Assembly: GCA_003523255.1 (NCBI GenBank)
Contig: DPGH01000002.1
Span: 219,849-283,848 of the forward strand
Length of the DNA: 64,000 nt
Direction: 5' to 3'
Source: Clostridiales bacterium
Lineage (GTDB): Bacteria; Bacillota; Clostridia; Christensenellales; Borkfalkiaceae
Shown piece after piece: positions 35,719 through 44,320 of this stretch (positions are counted from its first letter, which is position 1; each line of letters starts with the position of its first letter). The notes beneath the pieces are model-generated. The model did no database searches. It worked only from the letters and a program-made list of their open reading frames with translations, and was not told the DNA's origin. Made by a program: the position numbers and the translations under genes.

Positions 35719-36121
35719 TTCTTTGCGACTTTGAAAAAGTTTTTACAAGAAAATTTTACACTGTGATTTTACCGATTACCAGAACATCGGCGTGACGGAA
35801 ATGTTCCAATTTGTGATGCCGCAGTAACCTCAACGTAACCACCGTGTGACTTCGATGTGATGTTTTTTTGTGCGCAAACAGCATACACGAAAGAAAAAAT
35901 AAATGTAACAGACTTTACCAAGCAATTTGGAATATAGCCGTGAACCTTCGGATGTGGGTTATAACCAACCCATACAAAACATATAAAAACCACGACAAAA
36001 ATAAAAAGCCGCTCGGTTTCGACAATAAAAACCAAACGACTGAATGAAATACTATTCGACATAATACTTAATAATTTTGGATAATTTACCAAAAATATTA
36101 AGTGAGCAAGCGTATTGCGAC
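35719..36121. other. Gene-free stretch in the island
   Basis: No supported gene; contains stop-rich A/T sequence between the helicase remnant and the ATPase promoter. Confidence 0.55.
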
Positions 36122-36150
36122 TTGCATTTTCAAAAATAATATGCTATAAT
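36122..36150 (+). promoter_or_regulatory. Promoter of the DUF4143 ATPase gene
   Basis: TTGCAT (36122-36127), 17-bp spacer, TATAAT (36145-36150), 53 bp before the ATG at 36204. Confidence 0.8.
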
Positions 36151-36203
36151 ACACTTAATAAAAATGGTAGACATACCAAATAAACTAAATTGAGGTGCCT
36201 GAA

Positions 36204-37496
36204 ATGGAGATAAAAAGAGATAAATACTTGAAAATGCTTCAAATAAGACGTCATAACGGTTTTGTAAAAGTTATCACCGGCATCAGAAGATGTGGCAAAT
36301 CTTATCTTATGAATGATATCTTTTATGAAAAATTGAAAGAAGACGGCGTAAACGAAAACCATATCATTAAGTTTGCTTTTGATTCGGCGGAAGATTTATT
36401 GCTTATCGGAGAAGATTTACAGGAACTTGTTGCCAATAAAAAGAAGGTAGATCCGAAAAAATTTATGGCATATGTTTCGCAAAGAATGACCGACTACGAT
36501 ATGTACTACCTTCTACTCGATGAGGTTCAAAATCTTGATTGTTTTGAGGCTGTTCTGAACGGATATTTACGCAAAAAAAATATGGACGTGTACGTAACCG
36601 GCAGTAACTCAAAATTTCTGTCAAGCGATGTATTGACCGAGTTTGCCGGCAGAGGTGACGAAATCCATGTTTTACCGTTGTCTTTTTCGGAGTTTTATGC
36701 AAATTATGAAGACGGACTTGACTATGCTTTCGACGATTATATGGTTTACGGCGGCTTGCCTGCGGTTGCTTTAATGACAACTCCGGAACAGAAATCAAGT
36801 TACCTTAAAACTCAATTGCAAAACGTTTATCTTAAAGATATAGTCGAACGACATAATCTCAATTCAGATGAAAATATCGGCGAATTGCTTGATATCATCG
36901 CATCGGGAATTTCTTCTTTAACCAATCCGACGAAACTTGCAAACACTTTCAAAAGCGTTAAAAATTCGTCGCTAAGCGCGCTTACTATCGATCACTATAT
37001 TACCTATATGCAACAGGCGTTTATGCTTTCCAAAGTAAACAGATACGACGTAAAGGGCAAAAAATATATTAGTACGCCATATAAAATATATTTCGAGGAC
37101 ATCGGCTTGCGCAATGCGAGACTTGATTTCAGACAGATAGAAGAAACGCATCTGATGGAAAACATCATTTACAACGAGTTACGTTATCGAGGCTATAACG
37201 TTGACGTCGGCGTTGTAGATACTCGAGAAAACATTGACGGTTCGGCTGAAAGACGACAACTTGAAATTGACTTTGTTGCAAATCAAGGCAATAAACGTTA
37301 TTATATTCAATCGGCTTACGATATCCCGAATGAAGATAAAATGAAACAAGAAACCAAATCATTTGATAAAGCCAACGACTCCTTCAAAAAAATAATCGTT
37401 GTCGGCAAAAGTATGAAACCGCGCCGCAATGAAAAAGGTTATTTGATTATCGGCGTAAAAGAGTTTTTGTTAGACCCGAATAGTCTGGAACTATAA
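36204..37496 (+). CDS. AAA ATPase with DUF4143 domain
   Basis: A 430-residue AAA_14/DUF4143 protein. Walker A is GIRRCGKSYL near residue 30, Walker B YLLLDEVQ near residue 108, sensor VTGSNSKFL. The C-terminal DUF4143 part contains the nuclease-like block LEIDFVANQGNKRYYIQSAYD. ATG 36204 is preferred over GTG 36195 because GAGGTG lies 7 nt before it. Such ATPases are common in accessory regions, and no biochemical role is firmly known. It lies next to the serine recombinase on the same strand and looks intact, with lower GC than the core genes. Confidence 0.88.
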   Translation: MEIKRDKYLKMLQIRRHNGFVKVITGIRRCGKSYLMNDIFYEKLKEDGVNENHIIKFAFDSAEDLLLIGEDLQELVANKKKVDPKKFMAYVSQRMTDYDMYYLLLDEVQNLDCFEAVLNGYLRKKNMDVYVTGSNSKFLSSDVLTEFAGRGDEIHVLPLSFSEFYANYEDGLDYAFDDYMVYGGLPAVALMTTPEQKSSYLKTQLQNVYLKDIVERHNLNSDENIGELLDIIASGISSLTNPTKLANTFKSVKNSSLSALTIDHYITYMQQAFMLSKVNRYDVKGKKYISTPYKIYFEDIGLRNARLDFRQIEETHLMENIIYNELRYRGYNVDVGVVDTRENIDGSAERRQLEIDFVANQGNKRYYIQSAYDIPNEDKMKQETKSFDKANDSFKKIIVVGKSMKPRRNEKGYLIIGVKEFLLDPNSLEL

Positions 37497-37679
37497 CTTT
37501 TCGATTTTATTTTTCGGTATTATGGTATCGGAAAAAGTCGGCTCCGTCAAGGGTATAAAATATCGCTGAAAACTATAAGTTAACCGCCTTATACGGCAAT
37601 ATTTTCTACTTATTCCTTGACCGTTCCGCCATTTCCCGATAGGTTGTTTGCCGAAAAAATAAATCTTCTCGGAGGTAAA

Positions 37680-39284
37680 ATGGAAAACGGAATAATATAC
37701 GCTCGGTTCAGTTCTCAAAGTCAGAATGAGCAAAGCATTGAAGCTCAAATCCGTATTTGCAGTGAATTTGCCGAAAACAAAGGCATAAAAATAGTCAACG
37801 TTTACTCGGATAAAGCCAAAACAGGCACGAATACCGACCGTCCTGCATTTCAAAAAATGGTATCCGATGCTCAAACGGGAGCGTTCAAGTACATAATCGT
37901 TTATATGTTCGACAGGTTCGCAAGAAACCGTCGCGACAGCGTTATGTACAAAGAAATGCTTAAAGAAAAATACGGCATAAAAGTTATATCCGCGCTCGAG
38001 CCTATATCCGAAGATGAAGGCGGCGAGTTCTATGAAATGTTTTTGGAATGGAACGCCGAAAAATACAGTAAACGTCTTTCCAAACGTATCCGCGACGGCA
38101 TCGATACGAGCATTGCCAACGGAATGTTTTGCGGCGGAAAAGTACCTTTCGGGTATCGTCTTGAAATAGAGCAAGCAGCCGATAACGCTAAACCTGTTAA
38201 AAAAGTCGTTGTATACAAAGAAGAGGCAGAAATCATCCGATTTATTTTTACTCAATATGCCGACGGTAAAACCAAAAAGCAAATAGCGGATATTCTGAAT
38301 GAAAAAGGCTTTCGCCTAAACGGAAAACGTTTCAAAGGTCGTTCTTTCGACAATTGGATGACCAACGAAAAATATACCGGGGAATTTAAGTTCGGCGGCA
38401 GAGATTGCAAAAATATTTACCCGGCAATCGTGGATAAAGCCTTGTTTTTAAAAGTGCAGGAAAAACTTGCCGAAAACAAGTACGTTCTCGGCGGACAGGA
38501 AACGGCAAAAGTGCCTTATCTTTTGAGCGGCAAAGTCTTTTGCGGACATTGCGGCTCGGAAATGGTTGCAGATAAAAGCACAGGTAAAAGCGGCAAAAAA
38601 TATTCCTACTATACTTGCAAGAAAAGGCAAAAGCACGAGTGCGATAAACTCCGTGAAAATAAGGATAATCTCGAAAGTTACGTTACGTCGTGCGTAGTAA
38701 ACTTTTTGAAAGATAAGAAAAATGCGGAAATGGCAGTTGACGACGTATTCTCCTATTACGAAAAACGCACCGACGAAGACAATCTCAGAAGTATCGCCGC
38801 GCGAATTGCCAATATACAAAGCGAAGCGGAAAAACTTGCCGACGCGTTTATAGATGCGAAGAGTCAACTGCTGAAAAATAAGATTGAAACGAAAATGGCA
38901 GAGTATGAAATGCTGCTTAGCGATTTGGAAACGCAAAAAGCGCAACTCGAATTAGAACGCGGCTATAGAATTACGAAGAAAGATTTGCTTGTTTTTATTG
39001 AAGAACTGCTTAAAGGCGACGTTAACGATAAAGAATACCAAAAACAAATAATAAACCACCTTGTAAGTCAAGTATTTGTTTCCGATGATGACACCATAGT
39101 ATTTTTCAATCTTCGCGGAGGTAAAGACATCGAAAAACTTACCATAGACGATACGAAAGAGGCTGTAAATAGCGCAAAAGGTGTGCGAACGCAAACATCC
39201 CCACTCCACCATATGCAAATAATACGAACCCTGAAAACAAATCGGAGTTCGTATTATTTTTTGCAAAGGACTTCTTCGGCGTAA
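37680..39284 (+). CDS. Large serine recombinase (site-specific integrase)
   Basis: A 534-residue recombinase. The resolvase domain has the catalytic Ser in YARFSSQSQNEQSIEAQI, followed by DRFARNRRD. The recombinase domain contains GKVPFGYRL and KKQIADILNEKG, the zinc ribbon CGHCGSEM ... YYTCKKRQKHECD, and a C-terminal coiled coil (residues ~370-440). ATG 37680 follows GGAGGTAAA; an upstream TTG is rejected. It probably moved the island beside tRNA-Ala. The last ~35 residues (HHMQIIRTLKTNRSSYYF) may be recombined sequence. Confidence 0.92.
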   Translation: MENGIIYARFSSQSQNEQSIEAQIRICSEFAENKGIKIVNVYSDKAKTGTNTDRPAFQKMVSDAQTGAFKYIIVYMFDRFARNRRDSVMYKEMLKEKYGIKVISALEPISEDEGGEFYEMFLEWNAEKYSKRLSKRIRDGIDTSIANGMFCGGKVPFGYRLEIEQAADNAKPVKKVVVYKEEAEIIRFIFTQYADGKTKKQIADILNEKGFRLNGKRFKGRSFDNWMTNEKYTGEFKFGGRDCKNIYPAIVDKALFLKVQEKLAENKYVLGGQETAKVPYLLSGKVFCGHCGSEMVADKSTGKSGKKYSYYTCKKRQKHECDKLRENKDNLESYVTSCVVNFLKDKKNAEMAVDDVFSYYEKRTDEDNLRSIAARIANIQSEAEKLADAFIDAKSQLLKNKIETKMAEYEMLLSDLETQKAQLELERGYRITKKDLLVFIEELLKGDVNDKEYQKQIINHLVSQVFVSDDDTIVFFNLRGGKDIEKLTIDDTKEAVNSAKGVRTQTSPLHHMQIIRTLKTNRSSYYFLQRTSSA

Positions 39285-39319
39285 AAATACCGAGATAACA
39301 CCATAATAAGACCGTAATT

Positions 39320-39346
39320 GCCGGGCGTTTAACCGCTCGGCTTTTT
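39320..39346 (+). terminator. Terminator of the serine recombinase
   Basis: GCCGGGCG / CGCTCGGC stem with loop TTTAAC, followed by TTTTTC. Confidence 0.75.
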
Positions 39347-39458
39347 CTATGCTCAAAAACAGGTGCTTGCTATGAAAGACCGTATAACAGTTTTTTCAAT
39401 ATACATAACAATAAAGATACCGCTCCGGTTTTTTGCCTTTCGCCACCCCGTTGTAGCA

Positions 39459-39591
39459 CAGTTAAAAGCCGAAGTAAACGGGAAAAATTGTCGCTGAAAA
39501 CTTTAATAATACCAAGAGTCAGACTCGCTATTGAGTTTGGCTCTTTTTTTATTTACGCAACAATTTTGTCCTTTTTCGTTGACTTCGGGGT
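39459..39591. repeat. Island-flanking repeat, copy B
   Basis: GTTGTAGCACAGT, GAAGTAAACGGGAAAAATTG, a ~60-bp spacer that includes its own hairpin (AGAGTCAGACTC region), then ACGCAACAATTTT and CGTTGACTTC. It is a diverged direct copy of 33544-33651. Confidence 0.6.
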
Positions 39592-39630
39592 TTGCGACTT
39601 TATCTCAAACCCCTGTTTTTTGGCTATTAT

Positions 39631-40487
39631 TCAGCATTCCGTTTTTAACGGAGTAACGTCTTTTCTTTCGCGCTTTATCCATTTGCCTTTCGTAAAATCC
39701 GGTACAGGCACGGGCATAGAGCCCATGGCGATGGATTGCTCGCTTAGCGCGGTTATGCACATCCAAGCGGCGGCGTCGTAAACGTCAATGGGCATTTCTT
39801 CCCCGGAAACAGCACACTTAACGAATTGTTTAAGCATAAGGTAATCCATACCGCCGTGCCCCGCTTTAGACTCTTCTTCGGAAATGTTTTGCCAGATATC
39901 GGGAAGATATTTTTCATATCTCTCCGCGCTTTTCAATTCTTTTTCAACCATTTCGTGCGGAATCCAGGACGAGTGAAAGTCGGTATCTCCTTCTATCATA
40001 ATCATGTCCGCCTCCTGATTTGCAAGACCTTTCGTTCCGCGAACGGTAAACTCTCTCGAATAATATTTCGGCAAAGTCGTGTCGAGCGTAAGAGTAATCG
40101 TTTCTCCGCCGGCGCATTTTATAGTCGTGGTAACGATATCGCCCTGCGCGAACTTTGCACCGACTTGGTTCGGGTCGGGGTTGCGCTTATCGTTTTCAAA
40201 CGCGACGAGTCCTGCCGCCTTTGACGAGAACGAGGACAAATACATAAACTTATTACCCCTGTTTATATCGAGAATTTTGGCTATAGGACCTATCTCGTGC
40301 GTAGGATAGTTTTCGCAATTGCGTTTTTTATAATTATCCAAACGATAATGTCTGTTTACGACGCCGCCCAAAATCTCATCGCGCAAATCGTGCGAATACG
40401 CACCGTGGCAGTGCACAATTTCGCCGAAATCGCCGCGACGAGCGAGCGTAGTACAAAGAAGTTCGAATCTGTCGTAACAGCAATGGG
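39631..40487 (-). pseudogene. Gfo/Idh/MocA-type oxidoreductase (GH109-like), 5'-truncated
   Basis: The C-terminal two thirds of a Gfo/Idh/MocA family enzyme: CCYDRFELL, GEIVHCHGAYSHDLRDEI, NYPTHEIGPIAKILDINRGN, HGGMDYLMLKQFV, CITALSEQSIAMG. These features match the GH109 alpha-N-acetylgalactosaminidase-like group. The NAD-binding Rossmann domain (~150 residues) is gone: the frame begins directly at a junction with the ABC ATPase fragment. It is probably inactive, although a GTG inside could start a short product. Confidence 0.8.
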
Positions 40488-40892
40488 AAAATTGTTAAGA
40501 TGGTCGATAAGTCCGACTTCTTCAATCATCTTTTCCGCGGGAAACGCTTTTTTAGAGATTTCAGACACGAGCGCGACGTTTTCTTTTACGGTAAGCGTAG
40601 GTATCAGATTATAAAACTGGAAGACGAAGCCGACTTTTTCGGCGCGGTAATCGGCAAGTTCGTCCTGCGATAAATGAGAAACATCTTTCCCGTCTACCGT
40701 AATGCTGCCCGAAGTAGGACTGTCAAGCCCGCCGAGAAGATTAAGAAGCGTACTTTTACCCGCGCCGCTCGGTCATAAAATTACGACGAATTTGTCTTTA
40801 TCTATCGAAAGATCTATTTCGTCCAAAGCCTTTTGTTCATGGTCGCCGCTAACGTATACGCGGCTTAAATTTTTTAATTCTACGAGTGCCAT
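40488..40892 (-). pseudogene. ABC transporter ATPase fragment (MacB/LolD type)
   Basis: An ATG after GGAGAAAATCG begins MALVELKNLSRVYVSGDHEQ, and PSGAGKSTLLNLLGGLD is the Walker A region, but the Gly before PSG is a TGA stop (40773-40775). The frame continues through FVFQFYNLIPTLTVKENVALV to DHLNNFP and then runs into the Gfo/Idh remnant at about 40483-40490. ABC signature and Walker B are lost. It resembles the intact exporter ATPase at 54263-54964. Confidence 0.85.
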
Positions 40893-40916
40893 TATTCGAT
40901 TTTCTCCGTAATGTTT

Positions 40917-40956
40917 TTATAAAACTACGACCCGCGCTTTCAGGGGGCGCGGGTCG
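40917..40956 (-). terminator. Terminator of the feo operon
   Basis: CGACCCGCGC / GCGCGGGTCG (10 bp), followed on the minus strand by TAGTTTTAT. Confidence 0.75.
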
Positions 40957-40965
40957 CTGTTTCGT

Positions 40966-41127
40966 TTATTTTTTGTCGTTTGCGTGGCATCTTGCAGCGC
41001 AGTGAGCGCAATCTCCGCCACAGTCGCAGGAGCATTTACCCTGCTTTTTTCTGACAACGGAAGCTATTATTACGCTCAATACAACCACCGCGCAGAACAC
41101 GATAAGAAGTATCTCGAAAACTCCCAT
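40966..41127 (-). CDS. FeoB-associated Cys-rich membrane protein
   Basis: A 53-residue peptide: one membrane helix (ILLIVFCAVVVLSVIIASVV) and then a Cys-rich tail, KQGKCSCDCGGDCAHCAARC. This is the layout of the FeoB-associated Cys-rich family found beside feoB in Firmicutes. It starts 5 bp after the feoB stop with AGGAGCG as RBS, and ends at the operon terminator. It may bind ferrous iron or hold the FeoB complex; the role is not proven for the family. Confidence 0.85.
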   Translation of the reverse strand: MGVFEILLIVFCAVVVLSVIIASVVRKKQGKCSCDCGGDCAHCAARCHANDKK

Positions 41128-41132
41128 TTTAT

Positions 41133-43643
41133 TTACGCTCCTTTTTTCTTAAACAAACGTCCTTTGTTATACAGAACCACACCGGTTGCCACAAGCGCGA
41201 TTACCGCAGCCCAGACGAACGCTGTCCACCACCAGCTACCGATAGTGTATATCATGCTGGCGACGATGTAAGAAGTCGCTACCCAGAACACAAGCGTCCA
41301 TTTATAACGCTTTTTGTCCTGCAATTCCGCTTTCGCCGTTGCGACCGCCGCAAAGCACGGAATGGTCGTCATGTTGAACGCTATGAACGCTATGAGCGCG
41401 GCGGGCGTTATGTCGGTTGCCGCTATCATCGCTTTAACCGCGCCGATGCCGGCTTCGGAAGAGATATTTGCAAGACCTATCTTATCCGCAAGCGCGGGGA
41501 TAACCGTAAGGCAAGCGGCGAGGGTTCCGAACGTCGCGATAACGTTTTCTTTCGCGATAAGACCGGATACAGCCGCAAGAACGAATACCCAACCGTAAGT
41601 ACCGAGCTGACTGCCGAAGCCGAGCGGAGTAAACAAGGGTTGAACGAGTCTCGAAACGTTAGCAAGTATACTCTGGTCGATCGCTTCGTCGGCAAGCAAG
41701 TTCCATGCGAAGTCGAAGTGGGTAAGGAGCCAAATCACGATGGTAGAAGCCAAGATGATGGTAAACGCTTTTTTAACGAAGTGTTTGGTCTTATCCCAAA
41801 GGTGAGCCATCAGGTTTTTGAACTGAGGCAGATGGTACGCGGGGAGTTCCATTATGAACGGAGGCGTTTCGCCTTTCAGCGTAGTGCTACGCATAAGGAG
41901 TACCGCGACAATTGCGGTTATAATACCGAGCAGATACATCGAGTAAGTGATTACGTCCGCGTTAAGCCCCGTGCCGAGCACGAGCGCGCCCGCAACCGCC
42001 GTAAGTATAGGCAATTTTGCGCCGCAGGAGAAGAAAGGTATTACCCTGACGGTAGCCGTCCTTTCCTTTTCGTCGGCAAGCGTTCTCGTGTTTATCATTG
42101 CGGGTACCGAGCAACCGAAGCCCATTATCATAGGCATAAACGCTCTGCCCGAAAGACCGAACTTTCTGAACATTCTGTCGAGTATAAACGCTATACGCGC
42201 CATATAACCGGAGTCTTCTAATATCGAGAAGAACAAGAAGAGAACGAGTATCGGTGGCAAGAACGAAAGCACCGCCGAAAGCCCTTCAATAATACCGTCG
42301 TTGATAAGTCCTTTCGCCCAGTCAGCCATAGCGGAGTTTTCTACCCCGTCTTTAACAAGCCCGAATAAATCACCGACAATCATATCGTTCCAAATGTTAT
42401 TGACGACTACGCCCGGAGAGTACAACGTTCCGTCGTATATCGTGGCAAGCCATCTCGCGCCGTAAGTCAATACGGGGATTTTGCTTCCGAGCCTGCCTTC
42501 CGCGTCAACGGTATATTCTTCGCCGTCGTATTCGTAAGTTTGGTCATCGATTTTCGTAACGCCTTCGCTGTCCTTGGTAACGTAGTTGCCGTTTTCGTCC
42601 GCAACGTAATCGAGAACGAATTCGCCGTCCTCCGTTTCGTAAACGATATTGCCGCTTTCATCGTGCTTTAAAAATTGCTCGTTATCCGAAAGAGAAGGCA
42701 TCCACGCCTGACTGTCGTTAAAACCGTTTATGTAGAAAAGGTTTTCCGAAAACGTAAGGTGAAAAATAAGAAACAGCACTACGAGAAAAATAGGTATGCC
42801 CCACGCCCTGTGCGTTAAAACCTTATCGACCTTATCGGATTTAGTCATTTTGAATTTATCTTTGTTTTTGTGCGACATTACGGGTGCGAAATGCTTGGAT
42901 ATGTATTTATATCTCGCGTCCGCAACGAGTGCCTCGAAGTCCGCGCCGAAAACGTCGTCCGCAAAAGTCTTTTTAAACTCGTCTATCATAGAAACGACTT
43001 CTTTATGCATACCCGTTTCTATCTCGTCGTTTTCAACGAGTTTTATCGCGTGGAACAAGGGGCTTGCCACGTTTTGACCGGCAAGCGCGATTTTAACGTC
43101 CCCGATAAGGTGGGTAAGCGGAGAATCTTCGAGAACGGTTACGCCGTTTCTCTTCTTCTCGCTTTCGTTATACGCCTTATCCATAAGTTCTTTAAGACCC
43201 GTTTCTTTTAAAGCGGAAATCTTAACAACCGGAACGCCGAGTCTTTTTTCGAGTTCGTGCGCGTCGATTTTATCGCCCGCCTTATCGACCGCGTCCATCA
43301 TGTTGAGCGCGACGACCATAGGCACGTCTATCTCCATTATCTGCGTGGTAAGATAGAGGTTACGCTCTAAATTAGTGGCGTCGACTATATTTATTACGCA
43401 GTCGGGCTTTTCGTCTAAAATGTAGTTTCTCGCGATAACTTCTTCGGGAGTATACGGCGAGAGGGAGTAGATACCGGGAAGGTCTACCACGGCGACGGGG
43501 CTTGCGCATTTTTTATAAACGCCGTCCCTTTTATCGACCGTTACGCCCGGCCAGTTACCTACGTGTGCGGTAGAACCCGTCAAACTGTTGAAAAGCGTAG
43601 TTTTACCGCAGTTCGGGTTGCCTGCAAGCGCAAATCTTTTCAT
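41133..43643 (-). CDS. feoB: Ferrous iron transporter B
   Basis: An 836-residue FeoB: an N-terminal GTPase domain with G1 GNPNCGKTT, G3 DLPG and G4 NMMD; a helical spacer domain; and the Gate membrane domain (LPPILVLFLFFSILEDSGYMARIAF, GFGCSVPA). It imports Fe2+. The start MKRFALAG is set by GGAGG 11 nt upstream. Between the first membrane helix and the gate, about residues 310-400, is an acidic insertion (DESGNIVYETEDG ... YDGEEYTVDAEG) that is longer than in typical FeoB. It overlaps nothing but follows feoA by 2 bp. Confidence 0.96.
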   Translation of the reverse strand: MKRFALAGNPNCGKTTLFNSLTGSTAHVGNWPGVTVDKRDGVYKKCASPVAVVDLPGIYSLSPYTPEEVIARNYILDEKPDCVINIVDATNLERNLYLTTQIMEIDVPMVVALNMMDAVDKAGDKIDAHELEKRLGVPVVKISALKETGLKELMDKAYNESEKKRNGVTVLEDSPLTHLIGDVKIALAGQNVASPLFHAIKLVENDEIETGMHKEVVSMIDEFKKTFADDVFGADFEALVADARYKYISKHFAPVMSHKNKDKFKMTKSDKVDKVLTHRAWGIPIFLVVLFLIFHLTFSENLFYINGFNDSQAWMPSLSDNEQFLKHDESGNIVYETEDGEFVLDYVADENGNYVTKDSEGVTKIDDQTYEYDGEEYTVDAEGRLGSKIPVLTYGARWLATIYDGTLYSPGVVVNNIWNDMIVGDLFGLVKDGVENSAMADWAKGLINDGIIEGLSAVLSFLPPILVLFLFFSILEDSGYMARIAFILDRMFRKFGLSGRAFMPMIMGFGCSVPAMINTRTLADEKERTATVRVIPFFSCGAKLPILTAVAGALVLGTGLNADVITYSMYLLGIITAIVAVLLMRSTTLKGETPPFIMELPAYHLPQFKNLMAHLWDKTKHFVKKAFTIILASTIVIWLLTHFDFAWNLLADEAIDQSILANVSRLVQPLFTPLGFGSQLGTYGWVFVLAAVSGLIAKENVIATFGTLAACLTVIPALADKIGLANISSEAGIGAVKAMIAATDITPAALIAFIAFNMTTIPCFAAVATAKAELQDKKRYKWTLVFWVATSYIVASMIYTIGSWWWTAFVWAAVIALVATGVVLYNKGRLFKKKGA

Positions 43644-43645
43644 AC

Positions 43646-43876
43646 TTATTTTACCTCCGTAGTAACGCAAACCGCTTCGGTCTTTCTGAGCGTGAGTTCG
43701 TATCCCCTTACGGTAATTTCAATCGGGTCGCCGAGCGGTGCTTTTTTTCTCAATAACACTTCCGCGCCCGGGGTGATACCCATATCGAACAAACGCCTTT
43801 TGATTTTGCCTTCGCCGGAAACGGACTTAACTACGCCCTGCTCTCCGACGGAAAACGTATCTAATGTTTTTTCCAT
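43646..43876 (-). CDS. feoA: FeoA-family protein
   Basis: A 76-residue SH3-like FeoA (GEQGVVKSVSGEGKIKRRLFDMGITPGAEVLL ... PIEITVRGYELTLRKTEA), a cytoplasmic partner needed by FeoB. The ATG at 43876 follows AAGGAGATT; an upstream in-frame ATG lacks a site. It is the second of two consecutive FeoA genes. Confidence 0.92.
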   Translation of the reverse strand: MEKTLDTFSVGEQGVVKSVSGEGKIKRRLFDMGITPGAEVLLRKKAPLGDPIEITVRGYELTLRKTEAVCVTTEVK

Positions 43877-43924
43877 ATACAATCTCCTTTGCTTTTTTGG
43901 TTTATTCATTTTCGCTTTAAGCGT

Positions 43925-44137
43925 TTAAACTACGAAAATTTTTGTTGAAAGTTCTCTGTCGAGCGCAACCCTGCCGTCTTTAATTTTGCATACGACACTA
44001 CCGCCCGACGAACTTAAAACGGTTATTTCTCCGTTTAAGGTTATCCCGAGACTTTCAAGATGCTTTTTAAGTTTATCGTCCGCCGCTATCCTTACGATTT
44101 TAAGCGGACTGTTATGCGGTGCCATTACGATGGGCAT
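43925..44137 (-). CDS. Second FeoA-family protein
   Basis: A 70-residue FeoA-like protein (MPIVMAPHNSPLKIVRIAADDKLKKHLESLGITLNGEITVLS ... RVALDRELSTKIFV). It is diverged from the neighbouring FeoA but shows the same SH3-like pattern (LxSLGIxxGxxIxxL). The start at 44137 is chosen after AAAGG; the GTG at 44194 falls in an operator. It is the first gene of the feo operon. Confidence 0.87.
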   Translation of the reverse strand: MPIVMAPHNSPLKIVRIAADDKLKKHLESLGITLNGEITVLSSSGGSVVCKIKDGRVALDRELSTKIFVV

Positions 44138-44174
44138 ATCCTTTACCAACCTTATTTTTATTTGCAAATACGTT

Positions 44175-44198
44175 AAATATGAATATTCTTTCACATTT
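44175..44198. promoter_or_regulatory. Operator 1 of the feo promoter
   Basis: Dyad AAATATGAA-N6-TTCACATTT, just downstream of the feo -10. Both arms are identical to the copA operator. Confidence 0.7.
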
Positions 44199-44206
44199 GC
44201 AATCGT

Positions 44207-44235
44207 ATTTTATCACAGCCCGCTTATCTCGTCAA
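44207..44235 (-). promoter_or_regulatory. Promoter of the feo operon
   Basis: Minus strand: TTGACG (44230-44235), 17-bp spacer, TAAAAT (44207-44212). Bracketed by two operator dyads. Confidence 0.8.
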
Positions 44236-44239
44236 GCAA

Positions 44240-44263
44240 AAATATGAATATTTTTTCATATTC
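44240..44263. promoter_or_regulatory. Operator 2, between feo and tetR promoters
   Basis: AAATATGAA-N6-TTCATATTC, 4 bp upstream of the feo -35 and 20 bp upstream of the tetR -35. Confidence 0.7.
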
Positions 44264-44283
44264 ATAAAAATTTTTCAAAACGG

Positions 44284-44312
44284 TTGCTTTTCGGTTTAAA
44301 ATGTGGTATAAA
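44284..44312 (+). promoter_or_regulatory. Promoter of the TetR regulator gene
   Basis: TTGCTT (44284-44289), 17-bp spacer, TATAAA (44307-44312). The ATG is 9 bp after the -10, so the transcript would be leaderless. Confidence 0.7.
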
Positions 44313-44320
44313 ATATAGGT

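Noticed and set aside
35769..36092. Minus-strand 107-codon frame upstream of the DUF4143 gene
   Set aside because: No ribosome binding site, unusual composition and no recognisable family; likely chance in A/T-rich DNA.
18029..40775. Recoding of TGA as an amino acid (in-frame TGA at 18029-18031 and 40773-40775)
   Set aside because: One TGA replaces Trp and the other Gly, both in genes with further lesions, while intact genes use TGG for Trp. Simple nonsense mutations explain it.
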